Notes: a model not told the origin generated them from the sequence alone. 64,000 nucleotides of DNA from Sphingomonas aurantiaca (GCF_003050705.1 NZ_QAOG01000003.1:513098-577097), one strand, 5' to 3'; positions 52,293 to 62,870 are shown, counted from the first letter of the stretch. Numbers and translations: made by a program.

Positions 52293-53225
52293 ATGGCCGA
52301 TATCACGGCAGCAATGGTCAAGGATCTGCGCGAAAAGAGCGGCGCAGGCATGATGGATTGCAAAAAGGCGCTCAGCGAGAACGCCGGCGACATGGATCAG
52401 GCGATGGATTGGCTGCGGACCAAGGGTCTCGCTGCTGCCGCCAAGAAGTCCAGCCGTACCGCGGCCGAGGGCCTGGTCGGCGTCGCCGTGTCGGGCACCA
52501 AGGGTGCTGCGGTCGAAGTCAACTCGGAGACCGATTTCGTCGCCAAGAACGACCAGTTCCAGTCGTTCGTCCGTGACGTGACGCAGATCGCGCTCGCCAA
52601 GGGCGGCGACATCGAGTCGCTCAAGTCGCAGGCGATGCCATCGGGCAAGACCGTCGAGGAAGTCCTGACGAACAACGTCGCGACGATCGGCGAGAACCAG
52701 TCGCTGCGCCGCTCGCGCACGCTGGAAGTCAGCAAGGGCGCGGTCGTGCCCTACATCCACAACGCCGCTGCCCCCGGCCTCGGCAAGATCGGCGTTCTTG
52801 TCGCTCTTGAGTCGGAAGCTTCGGACGAGGCTCTCCAGGCGCTCGGCAAGCAGCTCGCGATGCACATCGCCGCGGCGTTCCCGAAGGCGCTGAACGAGTC
52901 CGACCTCGACGAAGCCGAGATCGAGCGCGAGCGCGCGATCGCGACCGAGAAGGCCGCCGAGTCGGGCAAGCCTGCCGACATCATCGCTAAGATGGTCGAA
53001 GGCGGCATCGCCAAGTACCGCAAGGAGCATGCGCTGGTCAGCCAGCTGTTCGTGATGGACGGCAAGACCAAGATCTCCGACGTCGTCGCCAAGGCCGGCA
53101 AGGATGCGGGCGCCGAGATCAAGCTGGTGGACTATGTCCGCTTCCAGCTCGGCGAAGGCATCGAGAAGGAGCAGTCCGACTTCGCAGCCGAGGTCGCTGC
53201 AGCGTCGGGTGTTCCGCAGGCGTAA
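52293..53225 (+). CDS. tsf: Elongation factor Ts
   Basis: A 310-aa nucleotide-exchange factor for EF-Tu. It begins [20 protein letters not shown], with the UBA-like N-terminal domain ([11 protein letters not shown]) and the TDFVAKN motif that contacts EF-Tu. AGGATGAG lies five bases before the ATG; the three in-frame residues upstream are rejected. It is 90 bases after rpsB. Confidence 0.98.
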   Translation: MADITAAMVKDLREKSGAGMMDCKKALSENAGDMDQAMDWLRTKGLAAAAKKSSRTAAEGLVGVAVSGTKGAAVEVNSETDFVAKNDQFQSFVRDVTQIALAKGGDIESLKSQAMPSGKTVEEVLTNNVATIGENQSLRRSRTLEVSKGAVVPYIHNAAAPGLGKIGVLVALESEASDEALQALGKQLAMHIAAAFPKALNESDLDEAEIERERAIATEKAAESGKPADIIAKMVEGGIAKYRKEHALVSQLFVMDGKTKISDVVAKAGKDAGAEIKLVDYVRFQLGEGIEKEQSDFAAEVAAASGVPQA

Positions 53226-53227
53226 GC

Positions 53228-53371
53228 TGACTCTTTCCCTCGCCCCTACGGGGAGAGGGAGGGGGCCCGCGGCCGCTTGGCCGTGGGAAGGGGGAGGGGC
53301 GTGATGAGGTCTTGAGTCTCACGCCCCCTCATCCGGCCCTGCCGGGCCACCTTCTCCCCGAGGGGAGAAGG
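53228..53371. repeat. Palindromic repeat, family E, copy 2
   Basis: CCCTCGCCCCTACGGGGAGA opens the unit and CTTCTCCCCGAGGGGAGAAG closes it. Inner arms AGGGGGAGGGGCGTGA and TCACGCCCCCTC also pair. The unit is about 144 bp, longer than copy 1, and includes a nested GCGGCCGC-centred palindrome. It begins three bases after the tsf stop, so it can also serve as a 3' hairpin. Confidence 0.75.
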
Positions 53372-53397
53372 ATAAGGCGGTGTCATTCCACCCGGTC

Positions 53398-53492
53398 CGT
53401 CATCCCCGCGCAAGCGGGGATCCATATCCTCTGCGGGCGATGATCGATCGCGACGGCAGTCACTCTGGGTTCCCGCCTCCCCGGGAATGACG
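53398..53492. repeat. Palindromic repeat, related to family D
   Basis: CGTCATCCCCGCGCAAGCGG and TCCCGCCTCCCCGGGAATGACG form imperfect outer arms (the second is read here in two halves); GGGGATCC near the left resembles the family D inner arm. With family E copy 2 it takes up most of the 411-bp gap before pyrH; the last 145 bases hold the pyrH leader. Confidence 0.65.
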
Positions 53493-53636
53493 ATACTAGC
53501 CCCGCGCGCACTCCCGCGACCGATGATTTTCCGTCGCTTTGCCGTGGAGAGACGGTGCAGGCCTCGCGCGGCGCTTCCCATCGTGGCGCTCGCCGCCTAA
53601 GGTCCGCGCCGCCCCGCCAATCACAATTCGAGATTT

Positions 53637-54365
53637 ATGACGCCTCCGCGCTTCAAACGTATTTTGCTGAAACTGTCGGGCGAGGTCCTGATGGGATCGT
53701 CCGGCCTGTCGATCGACACCGAGGTCACCGCGCGCGTCGCAGGCGAGATCGCCGATGTCAAAGCCAAGGGCTATGAGATCTGCATCGTCGTCGGCGGCGG
53801 GAACATCTTCCGCGGCATGGCCGGCGCCGCCCGCGGCATGGACCGCGCGACCGGCGATTACATGGGCATGCTAGCGACCGTGATGAATGCGCTCGCGGTG
53901 CAGAACGCGCTCGAGCAGATCGGCATCGACACGCGCGTCCAGTCGGCGATCCCGATGGCGAGCGTGTGCGAGCCGTTCATCCGCCGTCGCGCCGAGCGTC
54001 ACCTCGAAAAGGGTCGCGTCGTGATCTTCGCGGCGGGCGTCGGCAGCCCCTATTTCACCACCGATTCGGGCGCCGCGCTGCGTGCTGCCGAGATGAAGTG
54101 CGATGCGCTGTTCAAGGGCACCTCGGTCGACGGCGTCTACAACGCCGACCCGAAGACCCACCCCGACGCGGTGCGCTACGAGACGGTGTCGTACAGCCGT
54201 GTGCTGTCCGACGACCTCAAGGTCATGGACGCCAGCGCGATCGCGCTGTGCCGCGACAACAATATCCCGATCGTCGTCTTCAACATCCGCGAACCCGGCA
54301 ATCTCGCCGCGGTGCTGGCGGGTGATGGCGTGTCGACGGTCGTTCAGAACGAGCAGGAGAGTTAA
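53637..54365 (+). CDS. pyrH: UMP kinase
   Basis: A 242-aa amino-acid-kinase-fold enzyme that phosphorylates UMP to UDP. Family marks are [63 protein letters not shown] and [14 protein letters not shown]. No strong ribosome binding site precedes the ATG at 53637. It is the first gene of a tightly packed run that continues to fabZ. Confidence 0.97.
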   Translation: MTPPRFKRILLKLSGEVLMGSSGLSIDTEVTARVAGEIADVKAKGYEICIVVGGGNIFRGMAGAARGMDRATGDYMGMLATVMNALAVQNALEQIGIDTRVQSAIPMASVCEPFIRRRAERHLEKGRVVIFAAGVGSPYFTTDSGAALRAAEMKCDALFKGTSVDGVYNADPKTHPDAVRYETVSYSRVLSDDLKVMDASAIALCRDNNIPIVVFNIREPGNLAAVLAGDGVSTVVQNEQES

Positions 54366-54366
54366 G

Positions 54367-54924
54367 ATGGCAGCGTATGACAAGAGCGACCTGGAACGCC
54401 GCATGGCGGGTGCCGTCGAAGCGCTGAAGCATGATCTGGCGGGTCTGCGCACGGGCCGTGCGTCGACCGCGCTGCTCGATCCGGTGATGGTCACGGTGTA
54501 CGGCTCGTCGATGCCGCTCAACCAGGTCGCGACCGTGTCCGCGCCCGAGCCGCGGATGCTGTCGGTGCAGGTCTGGGACAAGTCGAACGTCGGCCCGACC
54601 GACAAGGCGATCCGCTCGGCCGGCCTCGGGCTCAACCCGATCGTCGACGGCCAGACGCTGCGTCTGCCGATCCCCGATCTGACCGAGGAGCGCCGCAAGG
54701 AGCTCGCCAAGCTCGCCGGCCAATATGCCGAGAAGGCTCGCATCGCAGTCCGCAACGTGCGTCGCGACGGCATGGATTCGCTGAAGGTCGACGAGAAGAA
54801 GGGCGTGTTCGGCGAGGACGAGCGCAAGCGTCACGAGACCGAAGTCCAGAAGCTGACCGACAGCATCATCGCCGAGCTCGATGCGACCGCGACCGCCAAG
54901 GAAAAGGAAATCCTGGGCAAGTGA
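54367..54924 (+). CDS. frr: Ribosome recycling factor
   Basis: A 185-aa factor that splits post-termination ribosomes with EF-G. It begins [20 protein letters not shown], followed by [20 protein letters not shown] and the conserved [17 protein letters not shown] in the third helix. It starts one base after the pyrH stop; its own stop overlaps the uppS GTG. Confidence 0.98.
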   Translation: MAAYDKSDLERRMAGAVEALKHDLAGLRTGRASTALLDPVMVTVYGSSMPLNQVATVSAPEPRMLSVQVWDKSNVGPTDKAIRSAGLGLNPIVDGQTLRLPIPDLTEERRKELAKLAGQYAEKARIAVRNVRRDGMDSLKVDEKKGVFGEDERKRHETEVQKLTDSIIAELDATATAKEKEILGK

Positions 54925-55670
54925 GGCCGTTGGCCTCTTCGACTGCGCCGTTGGCTGCCGTCCCGTCGGGCGGGGCGGTGCCGCGTCATGTCGCGATCAT
55001 CATGGACGGCAATGGCCGCTGGGCGAAGAAGCGGTTCCTGCCGCGCTTCGCCGGGCACAAGGCCGGGGTCGAGGCGGTGCGCAAGGTGACTCGCGCCGCG
55101 CGGGCCATGGGGATCGAGGCGCTGACGCTGTACGCGTTCTCGTCCGAGAACTGGCGGCGTCCGGTCGAGGAGGTCACCGACCTGATGGGATTGCTCCGGC
55201 ATTTCATCCGGAGCGACCTCGACGAACTCGCACGCGAGAATGTGCGGCTGCGGGTGATCGGCGACTATCACAGCTTTTCGGCGGATCTCGTCGCGATGGT
55301 CGACGATGCGATCGCACGCACCGCGACCAACACCGGTCCGATCCTGGCGATCGCGCTGAACTACGGCGCGCATGCCGAGCTGGTGACCGCCGCGCGGCGC
55401 CTGGCCGAGCGCGCGCGCGACGGTTCGCTCGATCCCGCCGACATCGATGCGACAGCAATCGAGGCCGAACTCGACACGCATGACCTGCCGCCGCTCGACC
55501 TGATGATCCGGACGTCGGGCGAGCAGCGTCTGTCGAACTTCCTGTTGTGGCAGGCGGCCTATGCCGAGCTGCTGTTCGTCGACACGCTGTGGCCCGATTT
55601 CGACGCCGCCGCGCTTGCCGATGCGGTTGCCGCGTTCGGCCAGCGCCAGCGCCGCTACGGTGGCCTGTGA
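54921..55670 (+). CDS. uppS: Undecaprenyl pyrophosphate synthase
   Basis: A 249-aa cis-prenyltransferase making the C55 carrier for peptidoglycan and polysaccharide. The catalytic Asp is in [16 protein letters not shown], and [12 protein letters not shown] and [18 protein letters not shown] are the other family blocks. The GTG start overlaps the frr stop as GTGA; about 20 residues precede the fold. Confidence 0.97.
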   Translation: MRPLASSTAPLAAVPSGGAVPRHVAIIMDGNGRWAKKRFLPRFAGHKAGVEAVRKVTRAARAMGIEALTLYAFSSENWRRPVEEVTDLMGLLRHFIRSDLDELARENVRLRVIGDYHSFSADLVAMVDDAIARTATNTGPILAIALNYGAHAELVTAARRLAERARDGSLDPADIDATAIEAELDTHDLPPLDLMIRTSGEQRLSNFLLWQAAYAELLFVDTLWPDFDAAALADAVAAFGQRQRRYGGL

Positions 55671-56491
55671 CTCTTACCGACCCCGACAAGGCCCCCGATC
55701 AGGCGCTGCGCACGCCGTCCAATCTCCAGCTCCGGATGATCGCCAGCATCGGCATGATCGCCGTGGCGAGCATCGCTCTGACGCTCGGCGGGATCGCGTT
55801 CTGGCTGCTCGGCGTCGTGGCCGCGCTGTTCATGATGGCGGAATGGTCGATGCTGCAGGGCGCCGACGCCAAGACCAAGCGGATGACTCAGTTCGCGCTG
55901 TCGGTACCGCTCGCGCTGATGGCGCCCGCATCGCTCATCCTGGTCGTGCATGATTTCTTCACGCTCGGGCTGCTCGCGGGCGCCGCGTTCTTCGTCGTCA
56001 TCACGACGAGGAAGCCGCAGCTTGCGCTCGGCATACTCTACTGCGGTCTTCCGGTGCTCGCGCTGATGATCATCCGGCGGCAGGACGACGGCATTCTCTA
56101 CACGCTGTGGGCGCTGTCGCTGGTGTGGGCGTGCGACATCGGCGCGTTCTTCACCGGGCGGACGCTGCGCGGGCCCAAGCTCGCGCCCGTGATCAGCCCG
56201 AACAAGACCTGGTCGGGGCTGATCGGCGGCGTCGTGCTGGCCGGCGCGGTCGCGGCGGTCCTGCACACGCACTATGGCCTGCCGATGCGGCTCGCGCTTG
56301 CGACGCCGGTGCTCGCCGTGCTCGCGCAGATGGGCGATCTTTATGAGAGCTGGTTGAAACGGGTGGCAGGCGTGAAGGACAGTGGCAATATCCTGCCCGG
56401 GCATGGCGGCGTGATGGATCGCCTCGACGGGCTGGTCCCGGTCGCGCCGATCGCCGCGGCGCTCGTCCTGTTGCCAAATCTCTACGCATGA
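55667..56491 (+). CDS. cdsA: Phosphatidate cytidylyltransferase
   Basis: A 274-aa membrane enzyme making CDP-diacylglycerol, the substrate of pssA. About eight hydrophobic helices are visible, and the C-terminal signature SWLKRVAGVKDSGNILPGHGG then DRLDG is complete. The GTG start overlaps the uppS stop (GTGA). The longer frame from 55547 lies inside uppS and is rejected. Confidence 0.95.
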   Translation: MTLTDPDKAPDQALRTPSNLQLRMIASIGMIAVASIALTLGGIAFWLLGVVAALFMMAEWSMLQGADAKTKRMTQFALSVPLALMAPASLILVVHDFFTLGLLAGAAFFVVITTRKPQLALGILYCGLPVLALMIIRRQDDGILYTLWALSLVWACDIGAFFTGRTLRGPKLAPVISPNKTWSGLIGGVVLAGAVAAVLHTHYGLPMRLALATPVLAVLAQMGDLYESWLKRVAGVKDSGNILPGHGGVMDRLDGLVPVAPIAAALVLLPNLYA

Positions 56492-57642
56492 AGAGCGTCA
56501 CGATCCTGGGGGCGACCGGTTCGGTCGGCACCTCGACGCTCGACCTGATCGAACGCGAGCCCGATCGCTTCCGCGTCGTCGCGCTGACCGCCAATTGCGA
56601 CGTGGGGCGGCTCGCCGAGGCCGCGATTCGCACCAAGGCCGAATTCGCGGTCGTCGCGGACGAGGGGTGTCTTCCCGATCTCCGCGACGCGTTGGCTGGC
56701 ACCGGAATCCGTGCAGGCGGTGGTGCCGAGGCGATCGCCGAGGCCGCCGCCTCGGGCGCGGACTGGACGATGGGCGCGATCGTCGGCTGCGCGGGGCTGA
56801 AGCCGGTGATGGCGGCGATCGAGCAGGGCGGCACCGTGGTGATCGCCAACAAGGAACCGCTGGTCTCCGCCGGCGACGTCATCCTCGCCGCGGCGAAGCG
56901 GACTGGCGCGACTCTGCTACCGGCCGATTCCGAACATAACGCGATCTTCCAGTGCTTCGATTCGGCACGGCCCGAACGCGTCCGCCGGATCATCCTGACG
57001 TGCAGCGGCGGGCCGTTCCGCGACTGGACGATCGAGCAGATGCGCGACGTCACACTCGAACAGGCGGTCAAGCATCCCAACTGGTCGATGGGCGCGAAGA
57101 TCTCGGTCGATTCGGCGACCTGCATGAACAAAGGCCTCGAACTGATCGAGGCCGCACGGCTGTTCCCGATTGCGCATGACCGGATCGAGATCGTCATCCA
57201 CCCGCAGTCGGTCGTCCACAGCCTCGTCGATTATGTCGACGGATCGGTGCTGGCGCAGCTCGGGCCCCCCGACATGCGCACGCCGATCGCGCACACGCTG
57301 GCCTGGCCCGACCGGATGGCGACTCCGATGGCGCCGCTCGATCTCGTCGGAATCGGCCGGCTCGAGTTCGAGGCACCCGATCCGGTCCGCTTTCCGGCGC
57401 TGCGACTCGCGCGCGAGGCACTGGACGCGGGAGGGGCGCGACCGGCGATTCTCAACGCCGCCAACGAGGTCGCGGTCGAGGCTTTCCTGAAACGGCGTAT
57501 TTGTTTCCTCGAAATTGCCGCAATCGTCGAACATACATTATCATGTTACGACCCGGCCGCGCCGGACAGCGTCGATGCCGTCTTGGCGATCGATGCAAAG
57601 GCGCGGATATTGGCGGGCGAGCGTGTACAGGCCCGTCAATGA
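56488..57642 (+). CDS. dxr: 1-deoxy-D-xylulose 5-phosphate reductoisomerase
   Basis: A 384-aa NADPH enzyme making MEP, the second step of the non-mevalonate isoprenoid pathway, which feeds the neighbouring uppS. The NADPH motif is ILGATGSVGTSTLDLI; the metal and substrate residues are in LLPADSEHNAIFQC, TCSGGPFRDW, HPNWSMGAKISVDSATCMNKGLE and HPQSVVHSLVDYVDGS. It overlaps cdsA as ATGA. Confidence 0.97.
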   Translation: MKSVTILGATGSVGTSTLDLIEREPDRFRVVALTANCDVGRLAEAAIRTKAEFAVVADEGCLPDLRDALAGTGIRAGGGAEAIAEAAASGADWTMGAIVGCAGLKPVMAAIEQGGTVVIANKEPLVSAGDVILAAAKRTGATLLPADSEHNAIFQCFDSARPERVRRIILTCSGGPFRDWTIEQMRDVTLEQAVKHPNWSMGAKISVDSATCMNKGLELIEAARLFPIAHDRIEIVIHPQSVVHSLVDYVDGSVLAQLGPPDMRTPIAHTLAWPDRMATPMAPLDLVGIGRLEFEAPDPVRFPALRLAREALDAGGARPAILNAANEVAVEAFLKRRICFLEIAAIVEHTLSCYDPAAPDSVDAVLAIDAKARILAGERVQARQ

Positions 57643-57669
57643 CGGTCGTCCAGTGAAGGATTACGCGGT

Positions 57670-58803
57670 TTGATCGAAACACCCGGCATCCTGTTGACCA
57701 TCCTGTCGTTCGCGCTGGTGATCGGGCCGCTCGTGTTCGTGCACGAGATGGGGCATTATCTTGCCGGGCGCTTTTTCGGGATCAAGGCGGATGCCTTCGC
57801 AGTCGGTTTCGGTCGCGAGATCGCCGGGTTCACCGACAGTCGCGGAACCCGCTGGAAGTTCGGGTGGCTGCCGCTCGGTGGCTATGTGAAGTTCGCGGGC
57901 GACATGAACCCCGCCAGCCAGCCCTCCGCGGAATGGCTGTCGCTACCCGCCGAAGAGCGCCGGCGCACCTTCCAGTCGAAGCCGGTGTGGCAGCGCGCGA
58001 TCGTCGTCGCGGCAGGGCCGGTCGTCAATTTCGTCGTCGCGATCCTGATTCTCGCCGGGTTCGCCTTTGCGTATGGCGATATCCGTATGCCGCCGGTCGT
58101 CGGCGGCACGCTGCCCGGCAGCCCCGCCGCCGCCGCAGGATTGCAGGCCGGCGACCGGATCACCGCGATCGGCGGCCGATCGGTCGAGACGTTCGACGAC
58201 CTGGCCCGCTATGCCCGGATCCGCGCCGGCGAGCATACGCAGATCGACGCGGTTCGCGGCGACCAGTCCGTGTCGCGCGATGTCGTGATCGGCACCGAAT
58301 TGCAGCGCGATCGATTCGGCAACGAATATCGCATCGGCCGTCTCGGGATCGAGGGCGGCAAGCCCGTCATCATCCCCGTCTCTCTCCTCGAAGCCCCCGT
58401 CGTCGCGGTGAAGCGCACCGGCGAGATCGTCTCGATGATGGTCGAGACGCTGGGGCAGGTCATCACCGGGCGGCGCTCGGTGAAGGAGCTTGGCGGACCG
58501 CTCAGCATCGCCAAGGTGTCGGGCGAGCAGATGTCGCTCGGGCTCGACGCCTATGTCTTCCTGATTGCCCTGGTTTCGATCAATCTAGGGTTCATCAATC
58601 TGCTGCCAGTGCCGATGCTCGATGGCGGTCACCTCTTCTTCTATGCGATCGAGGCGGTGCGTCGGCGCCCTGTCGAGCCGCAGGTGCAGGAGTGGGCGTT
58701 TCGCGGCGGTCTCGCGGCGATCCTCGCGCTCATGCTGCTGGTGACCTTCAACGATCTCGGCAATTTCGGGCTGTGGAAGAATCTGGCTGGCTTGATCGGC
58801 TGA
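57670..58803 (+). CDS. rseP: Site-2 intramembrane protease RseP
   Basis: A 377-aa inner-membrane zinc metalloprotease that trims anti-sigma factors and signal-peptide remnants. The HEMGH motif lies in the first helix (VFVHEMGHYLAGRFFG), one PDZ domain covers about 120-215 (AAAAGLQAGDRITAIGG), and the second metal site is in NLLPVPMLDGGHLFF. E. coli RseP has two PDZ domains; this shorter one-PDZ form is common in alphaproteobacteria. The start is a TTG with AAGGA upstream. Confidence 0.94.
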   Translation: MIETPGILLTILSFALVIGPLVFVHEMGHYLAGRFFGIKADAFAVGFGREIAGFTDSRGTRWKFGWLPLGGYVKFAGDMNPASQPSAEWLSLPAEERRRTFQSKPVWQRAIVVAAGPVVNFVVAILILAGFAFAYGDIRMPPVVGGTLPGSPAAAAGLQAGDRITAIGGRSVETFDDLARYARIRAGEHTQIDAVRGDQSVSRDVVIGTELQRDRFGNEYRIGRLGIEGGKPVIIPVSLLEAPVVAVKRTGEIVSMMVETLGQVITGRRSVKELGGPLSIAKVSGEQMSLGLDAYVFLIALVSINLGFINLLPVPMLDGGHLFFYAIEAVRRRPVEPQVQEWAFRGGLAAILALMLLVTFNDLGNFGLWKNLAGLIG

Positions 58804-58859
58804 CCACGATAGGGCAGGGCGGGCGCGCCTTGTATGTGCACGTTTTTAGGGTGGGTTTG

Positions 58860-61658
58860 GTGACAGCGATCAACGGTAATGATTTCGCGCGCAAGGGCGC
58901 CCTGCTGCTTGCAGGAACGATCCTGTCGGGCGTTCCCGCGCTGGCACAGACTGTGCCCGCAGGTTCCGCGACTCCGGCGCCCGGTCGGCAAGCCGCAGCC
59001 AAGGCTGTAGCGGCCAAGGCTGCTGTGGGTGTAACGCCCGTCGCCGCCCCGGTATCCGCGCGGACGATAAAGACTTTGCGAGTCGAGGGATCGCAGCGCA
59101 TCGAGCCCGAGACGGTGCTGTCCTACACCAAGCTGCGCGTCGGCATTCCGTACACCCCGGAAACGCTCGATCAGGCGCTGAAGGATTTGCAGGCGAGCGA
59201 CCTGTTTGCGGATTATTCGATCGCGGGCGTCGAGGACGGCAACATCGTGCTCCGGGTTCGCGAGAATCCGATCATCAACCGCGTGATCATCGAGGGTAAC
59301 AAGGCGCTCAAAAGCGACAAGATCACCAAGGAAATCAAGCTCGCCCCACGCCAGATCTTCACGCGCACCGCGGTTCGCCAGGATATCGGCCGGATCATCG
59401 AGCTGTATCGTCGTCAGGGCCGCTTCGCCGCGGTGGTCGATCCCAAGATGGTCAATCTCGACCAGAACCGGGTCGATGTCGTGTTCGAGGTCAGCGAGGG
59501 ACCGAAGTCCAAGGTTCGCCAGATCAACATCCTCGGCAACGAGGTGTTCTCCGACGACCAGATTCGCGGCCAGATGGCGACCAAGCAGTCGCGCCTGTTC
59601 CGCCTGCTGTCGTCCGCGACCAGCTATGACCAGGATCGCCTGTCCTACGATCAGCAGAAGCTCCGCCAGTTCTACCTGACGCAGGGCTATGCCGATTTCC
59701 GCGTGACGTCGGCGGTCGCCGAGCTGACCCCGGACAAGAAGGACTTCATCATCACGTACGTGGTGGAGGAGGGCAAGCGCTACAAGTTCGGCGACGTCAC
59801 CGTCGACAGCCAGATTCGCGACTTCGACAACACCAAGCTGGCAGCCACGCTGCCGCTGAAGAAGGGCGACTGGTACAACGCCAAGCTTGTCGAGGATTCG
59901 GTCGACAATCTCAGCCAGACCGCGGGTCTGTTCGGCTATGCATTCACCGAGGTGAACCCGGAGTTCCAGAAGGACGCCGAAACGCTGACGATGGGGATTA
60001 ATTTCAACATCGCCGAGGCCAAGCGCACCTATGTCGAGCGGATCGACATCAACGGCAACACGCAGACGCAGGACAAGGTCGTCCGCCGCGAGATCCGTCT
60101 GGCCGAGGGCGATGCGTTCAACAGCTTCCAGGTGAAGCGTTCGCAGGATCGCATCAACTCGCTCGGCTATTTCGCGGACAAGATGGAGATCAAGCAGCTG
60201 CCGGGCTCCGCGCCCGACCGCGTGATCCTCGAGACGAACCTCGAAGAGAAGTCGACCGGCGAGCTCCAGCTGTCGGCAGGCTATTCGAGCCTCGAGCGCT
60301 TCATCGTCCAGGCGAACATCACGCAGCGCAATTTCCGCGGCAAGGGCCAGGAGCTGCGCGCCGGCGTGAACTATTCGAGCTATTCGAAGTCGGTCGAGCT
60401 GGGCTTCACCGAGCCGTATCTGTTCGACAAGAACATCGCGCTGGGCGGCGACATCTTCCGTCGCGATTACAACTCGTTCAACTATGTCGGCAACGATCGC
60501 CAGACCAATTACTCGCAGGTCTCGACCGGCTTCCAGCTGCGCGCCGGTGTGCCGCTGACCGAATTCTGGTCGCTGTCGGGTCGTTATGGCCTCTCCTATG
60601 ACGAGGTCAGCCTCGACAGCCAGTATCTGAACGCTGACGGCTCGTGTAACCTGGAGATCGCTGGCCGGTATCTATGTGAGGCGATCGGTAACCGGTGGAC
60701 GTCTTCGGTCGGGTACTCACTCAGCCGTGACACGCTGAACAGCCGCTTGCGTCCGACCGCGGGCTCGCGTTTCTCGTTCAGCCAGGATTTTGCCGGGCTT
60801 GGTGGCGACGTGAAGTATCTGCGTACGCGTCTCGAGGGATCGAAGTACGTGAACCTCGGTAGCGGCTTCATCGGCTCGATCATCGCCGAGGGTGGCTATA
60901 TCCATCCGCTCGAGAAGAGCCCCGGCCCCGGGCGCGATGCCATCCGGATCACCGACCGCTTCTACCTCGGTGAACCACAGTTCCGCGGCTTCGACATTCG
61001 TGGCGTCGGTCCGCGCGTCCTACGCGCCGGCTACGTTATCGCGGCGGACGGTACCCAGTCTGTGCAGACCAATCGTGACCAGATCCAGGACGACGCGCTG
61101 GGTGGTCGTGCCTATTACCTGGCACGGGCCGAGATCGAGATCCCGTTGGGTTCGGGCGCGCGCGAACTGGGTCTGCGCCCTTCGATCTACGCCCAGGTCG
61201 GCAGCTTGTTCGGCATCAAGAAGCCTCTGCCCACGTTCAACTATGAACAGGCGAAGAGCGCCGCTGGGGCGCTGCTGTTCAATGCGGACGGTTCGCCGAC
61301 ATTGTTGCAGAACCAGTATAAAGATGGCGCAGGCAATCCATTGTACCTGACGCCGGAAATTCCAGCGACTACGACGACGGCCGCAGTAGCATCGGTGCAG
61401 ACCATCTGTCCTACGGGCGTTGCAGCCGCGGGGACGACGACCTGCGTTGGGACTACCGCCAATGCGCGCTATCTCAACCCGAACATCTATCAGGAATCCT
61501 TCCTCGGCAACTCGGCCAAGCCGCGTCTGTCGGTCGGTATCGGCGTGAACTGGAACTCGCCGTTCGGCCCGCTCCGGATCGATCTCGCCAAGGCCTTGCT
61601 CACCCAGAAGGGTGACGACCCCAAGCTTATTACTTTCAACGTAGGGACACAGTTCTGA
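58860..61658 (+). CDS. bamA: Outer membrane protein assembly factor BamA
   Basis: A 932-aa Omp85-family insertase. A signal peptide (ALLLAGTILSGVPALAQ) is followed by an Ala/Pro-rich linker, five POTRA domains (about 70-440; IKTLRVEGSQRIEPETV opens the first) and a 16-strand barrel with the surface-loop motif YYLARAEIEIPLG near the end and terminal Phe in FNVGTQF. A low-complexity Thr/Ala-rich insert (about 795-875, including PATTTTAAVASVQTICPTG and a cysteine pair) enlarges a late loop. The GTG at 58860 with AGGG upstream was chosen; other GTG or TTG codons lie close. It overlaps ompH as TGATG. Confidence 0.95.
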   Translation: MTAINGNDFARKGALLLAGTILSGVPALAQTVPAGSATPAPGRQAAAKAVAAKAAVGVTPVAAPVSARTIKTLRVEGSQRIEPETVLSYTKLRVGIPYTPETLDQALKDLQASDLFADYSIAGVEDGNIVLRVRENPIINRVIIEGNKALKSDKITKEIKLAPRQIFTRTAVRQDIGRIIELYRRQGRFAAVVDPKMVNLDQNRVDVVFEVSEGPKSKVRQINILGNEVFSDDQIRGQMATKQSRLFRLLSSATSYDQDRLSYDQQKLRQFYLTQGYADFRVTSAVAELTPDKKDFIITYVVEEGKRYKFGDVTVDSQIRDFDNTKLAATLPLKKGDWYNAKLVEDSVDNLSQTAGLFGYAFTEVNPEFQKDAETLTMGINFNIAEAKRTYVERIDINGNTQTQDKVVRREIRLAEGDAFNSFQVKRSQDRINSLGYFADKMEIKQLPGSAPDRVILETNLEEKSTGELQLSAGYSSLERFIVQANITQRNFRGKGQELRAGVNYSSYSKSVELGFTEPYLFDKNIALGGDIFRRDYNSFNYVGNDRQTNYSQVSTGFQLRAGVPLTEFWSLSGRYGLSYDEVSLDSQYLNADGSCNLEIAGRYLCEAIGNRWTSSVGYSLSRDTLNSRLRPTAGSRFSFSQDFAGLGGDVKYLRTRLEGSKYVNLGSGFIGSIIAEGGYIHPLEKSPGPGRDAIRITDRFYLGEPQFRGFDIRGVGPRVLRAGYVIAADGTQSVQTNRDQIQDDALGGRAYYLARAEIEIPLGSGARELGLRPSIYAQVGSLFGIKKPLPTFNYEQAKSAAGALLFNADGSPTLLQNQYKDGAGNPLYLTPEIPATTTTAAVASVQTICPTGVAAAGTTTCVGTTANARYLNPNIYQESFLGNSAKPRLSVGIGVNWNSPFGPLRIDLAKALLTQKGDDPKLITFNVGTQF

Positions 61659-62323
61659 TGACGACGTTCAAGACGCTTCTCCTCGCCGCAGCGCTCGTTG
61701 CGCCGGCTGCCATGACCGCGACCGCTGCCGATGCACAGGTTTCGGGCGTTGCCGTTGCCGACGCGCAGGGTGCGATCGCCAACTCGAAGGCCTGGAACGC
61801 TGCCCGCGCCCAGATCGAGACGACCTACAAGGCACAGCTCGATCAGGCCGAGACCCGCCGTCAGGCCGTCGCACGCGAGCTCCAGCCGCTGGTTACCGCG
61901 TTCCAGACCGCACAGCGTGCGCCCGGCGCGACCGAAGCGACGCTTCGTCCGCAGGCTCAGGCGATCCAGACTCGTGAAAACGCCGCCAACCAGGAACTCG
62001 CTCGCCTGACGCAGCCTGCGCAGCGCGCGCAGCAATATGCGATCGAGCAGATCCAGGCGAAGCTCAGCGACGCTGTGACCGCAGCGGTGCGCGCAAAGAA
62101 CGTCAGCCTGTTGCTGCGTCCAGAGGCTGCGCTGTTCGCACAGCCGACCGCCGACATCACCGCCGCCATCACGACCGAGCTCGATCGTCTGGTCCCGTCG
62201 GTCAGCACGGCCGTGCCGGCGAACTGGCAGCCGAACCAGCAGGGTGGTCAGCAGCAGCAGGGTGCCGCAGCGGCACCAGCCGCTCGTGCACCTGCCGCGA
62301 CGCGCACCCCGCAGGGTCGCTAA
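61658..62323 (+). CDS. Periplasmic chaperone OmpH/Skp family
   Basis: A 221-aa exported protein with signal peptide MTTFKTLLLAAALVAPAAMTA and a long helical hairpin (about 40-175; KAQLDQAETRRQAVARELQP) of Skp type, which escorts unfolded outer-membrane proteins to BamA. The C terminus is Gln/Ala/Pro-rich (NQQGGQQQQGAAAAPAARAP) and likely disordered. The position directly after bamA is conserved. Confidence 0.92.
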   Translation: MTTFKTLLLAAALVAPAAMTATAADAQVSGVAVADAQGAIANSKAWNAARAQIETTYKAQLDQAETRRQAVARELQPLVTAFQTAQRAPGATEATLRPQAQAIQTRENAANQELARLTQPAQRAQQYAIEQIQAKLSDAVTAAVRAKNVSLLLRPEAALFAQPTADITAAITTELDRLVPSVSTAVPANWQPNQQGGQQQQGAAAAPAARAPAATRTPQGR

Positions 62324-62332
62324 GCCAAACCG

Positions 62333-62836
62333 ATGACCGAGATCGTCACTGCCGGGACCGCGGCTGAAGCCGAGGGCAAGACGGGGATGGGCCCGCTCGA
62401 TATAGGGCGGGTAATGGCCGCGTTGCCGCATCGCTATCCGTTGCTGCTGGTCGACCGTGTCGAGGATCTGATCCTCGACACCTCGATCACCGCGATCAAG
62501 GCGGTGTCGATGAACGAGCAGTTCTTCCAGGGGCATTTCCCTGGACGGCCGATCATGCCCGGCGTGCTGATCGTCGAGGCGATGGCGCAGGCGGCGGGGA
62601 TACTCGCCGTCGAGTCGCTCGGGCTCGCAGGCTCGGGCAAGCTCGTCTATTTCATGGCGATCGACGGGGCGAAGTTCAGGAAGCCGGTCGAGCCGGGCGT
62701 GTTGCTCAAGCTCGAGGTCGCGTTCGTCCAGAAGCGTAGCGCGGTGTGCAAGTTCGCCGGTCGTGCGCTGGTCGACGGGCAACTGGTCGCCGAGGCGAAC
62801 TTCACGGCGATGATCGCCGACCCGCCCAAGGCCTGA
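62333..62836 (+). CDS. fabZ: 3-hydroxyacyl-ACP dehydratase FabZ
   Basis: A 167-aa hot-dog-fold dehydratase of fatty acid synthesis. The catalytic His is in [14 protein letters not shown] and the Glu in [26 protein letters not shown] is the family N-terminal mark. It follows ompH by nine bases. In most Gram-negatives lpxD stands between these two and lpxA follows fabZ; both are missing here. Confidence 0.97.
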   Translation: MTEIVTAGTAAEAEGKTGMGPLDIGRVMAALPHRYPLLLVDRVEDLILDTSITAIKAVSMNEQFFQGHFPGRPIMPGVLIVEAMAQAAGILAVESLGLAGSGKLVYFMAIDGAKFRKPVEPGVLLKLEVAFVQKRSAVCKFAGRALVDGQLVAEANFTAMIADPPKA

Positions 62837-62870
62837 GACCGGGGCTGAACCCGGCAATCTTGTAAATTAG

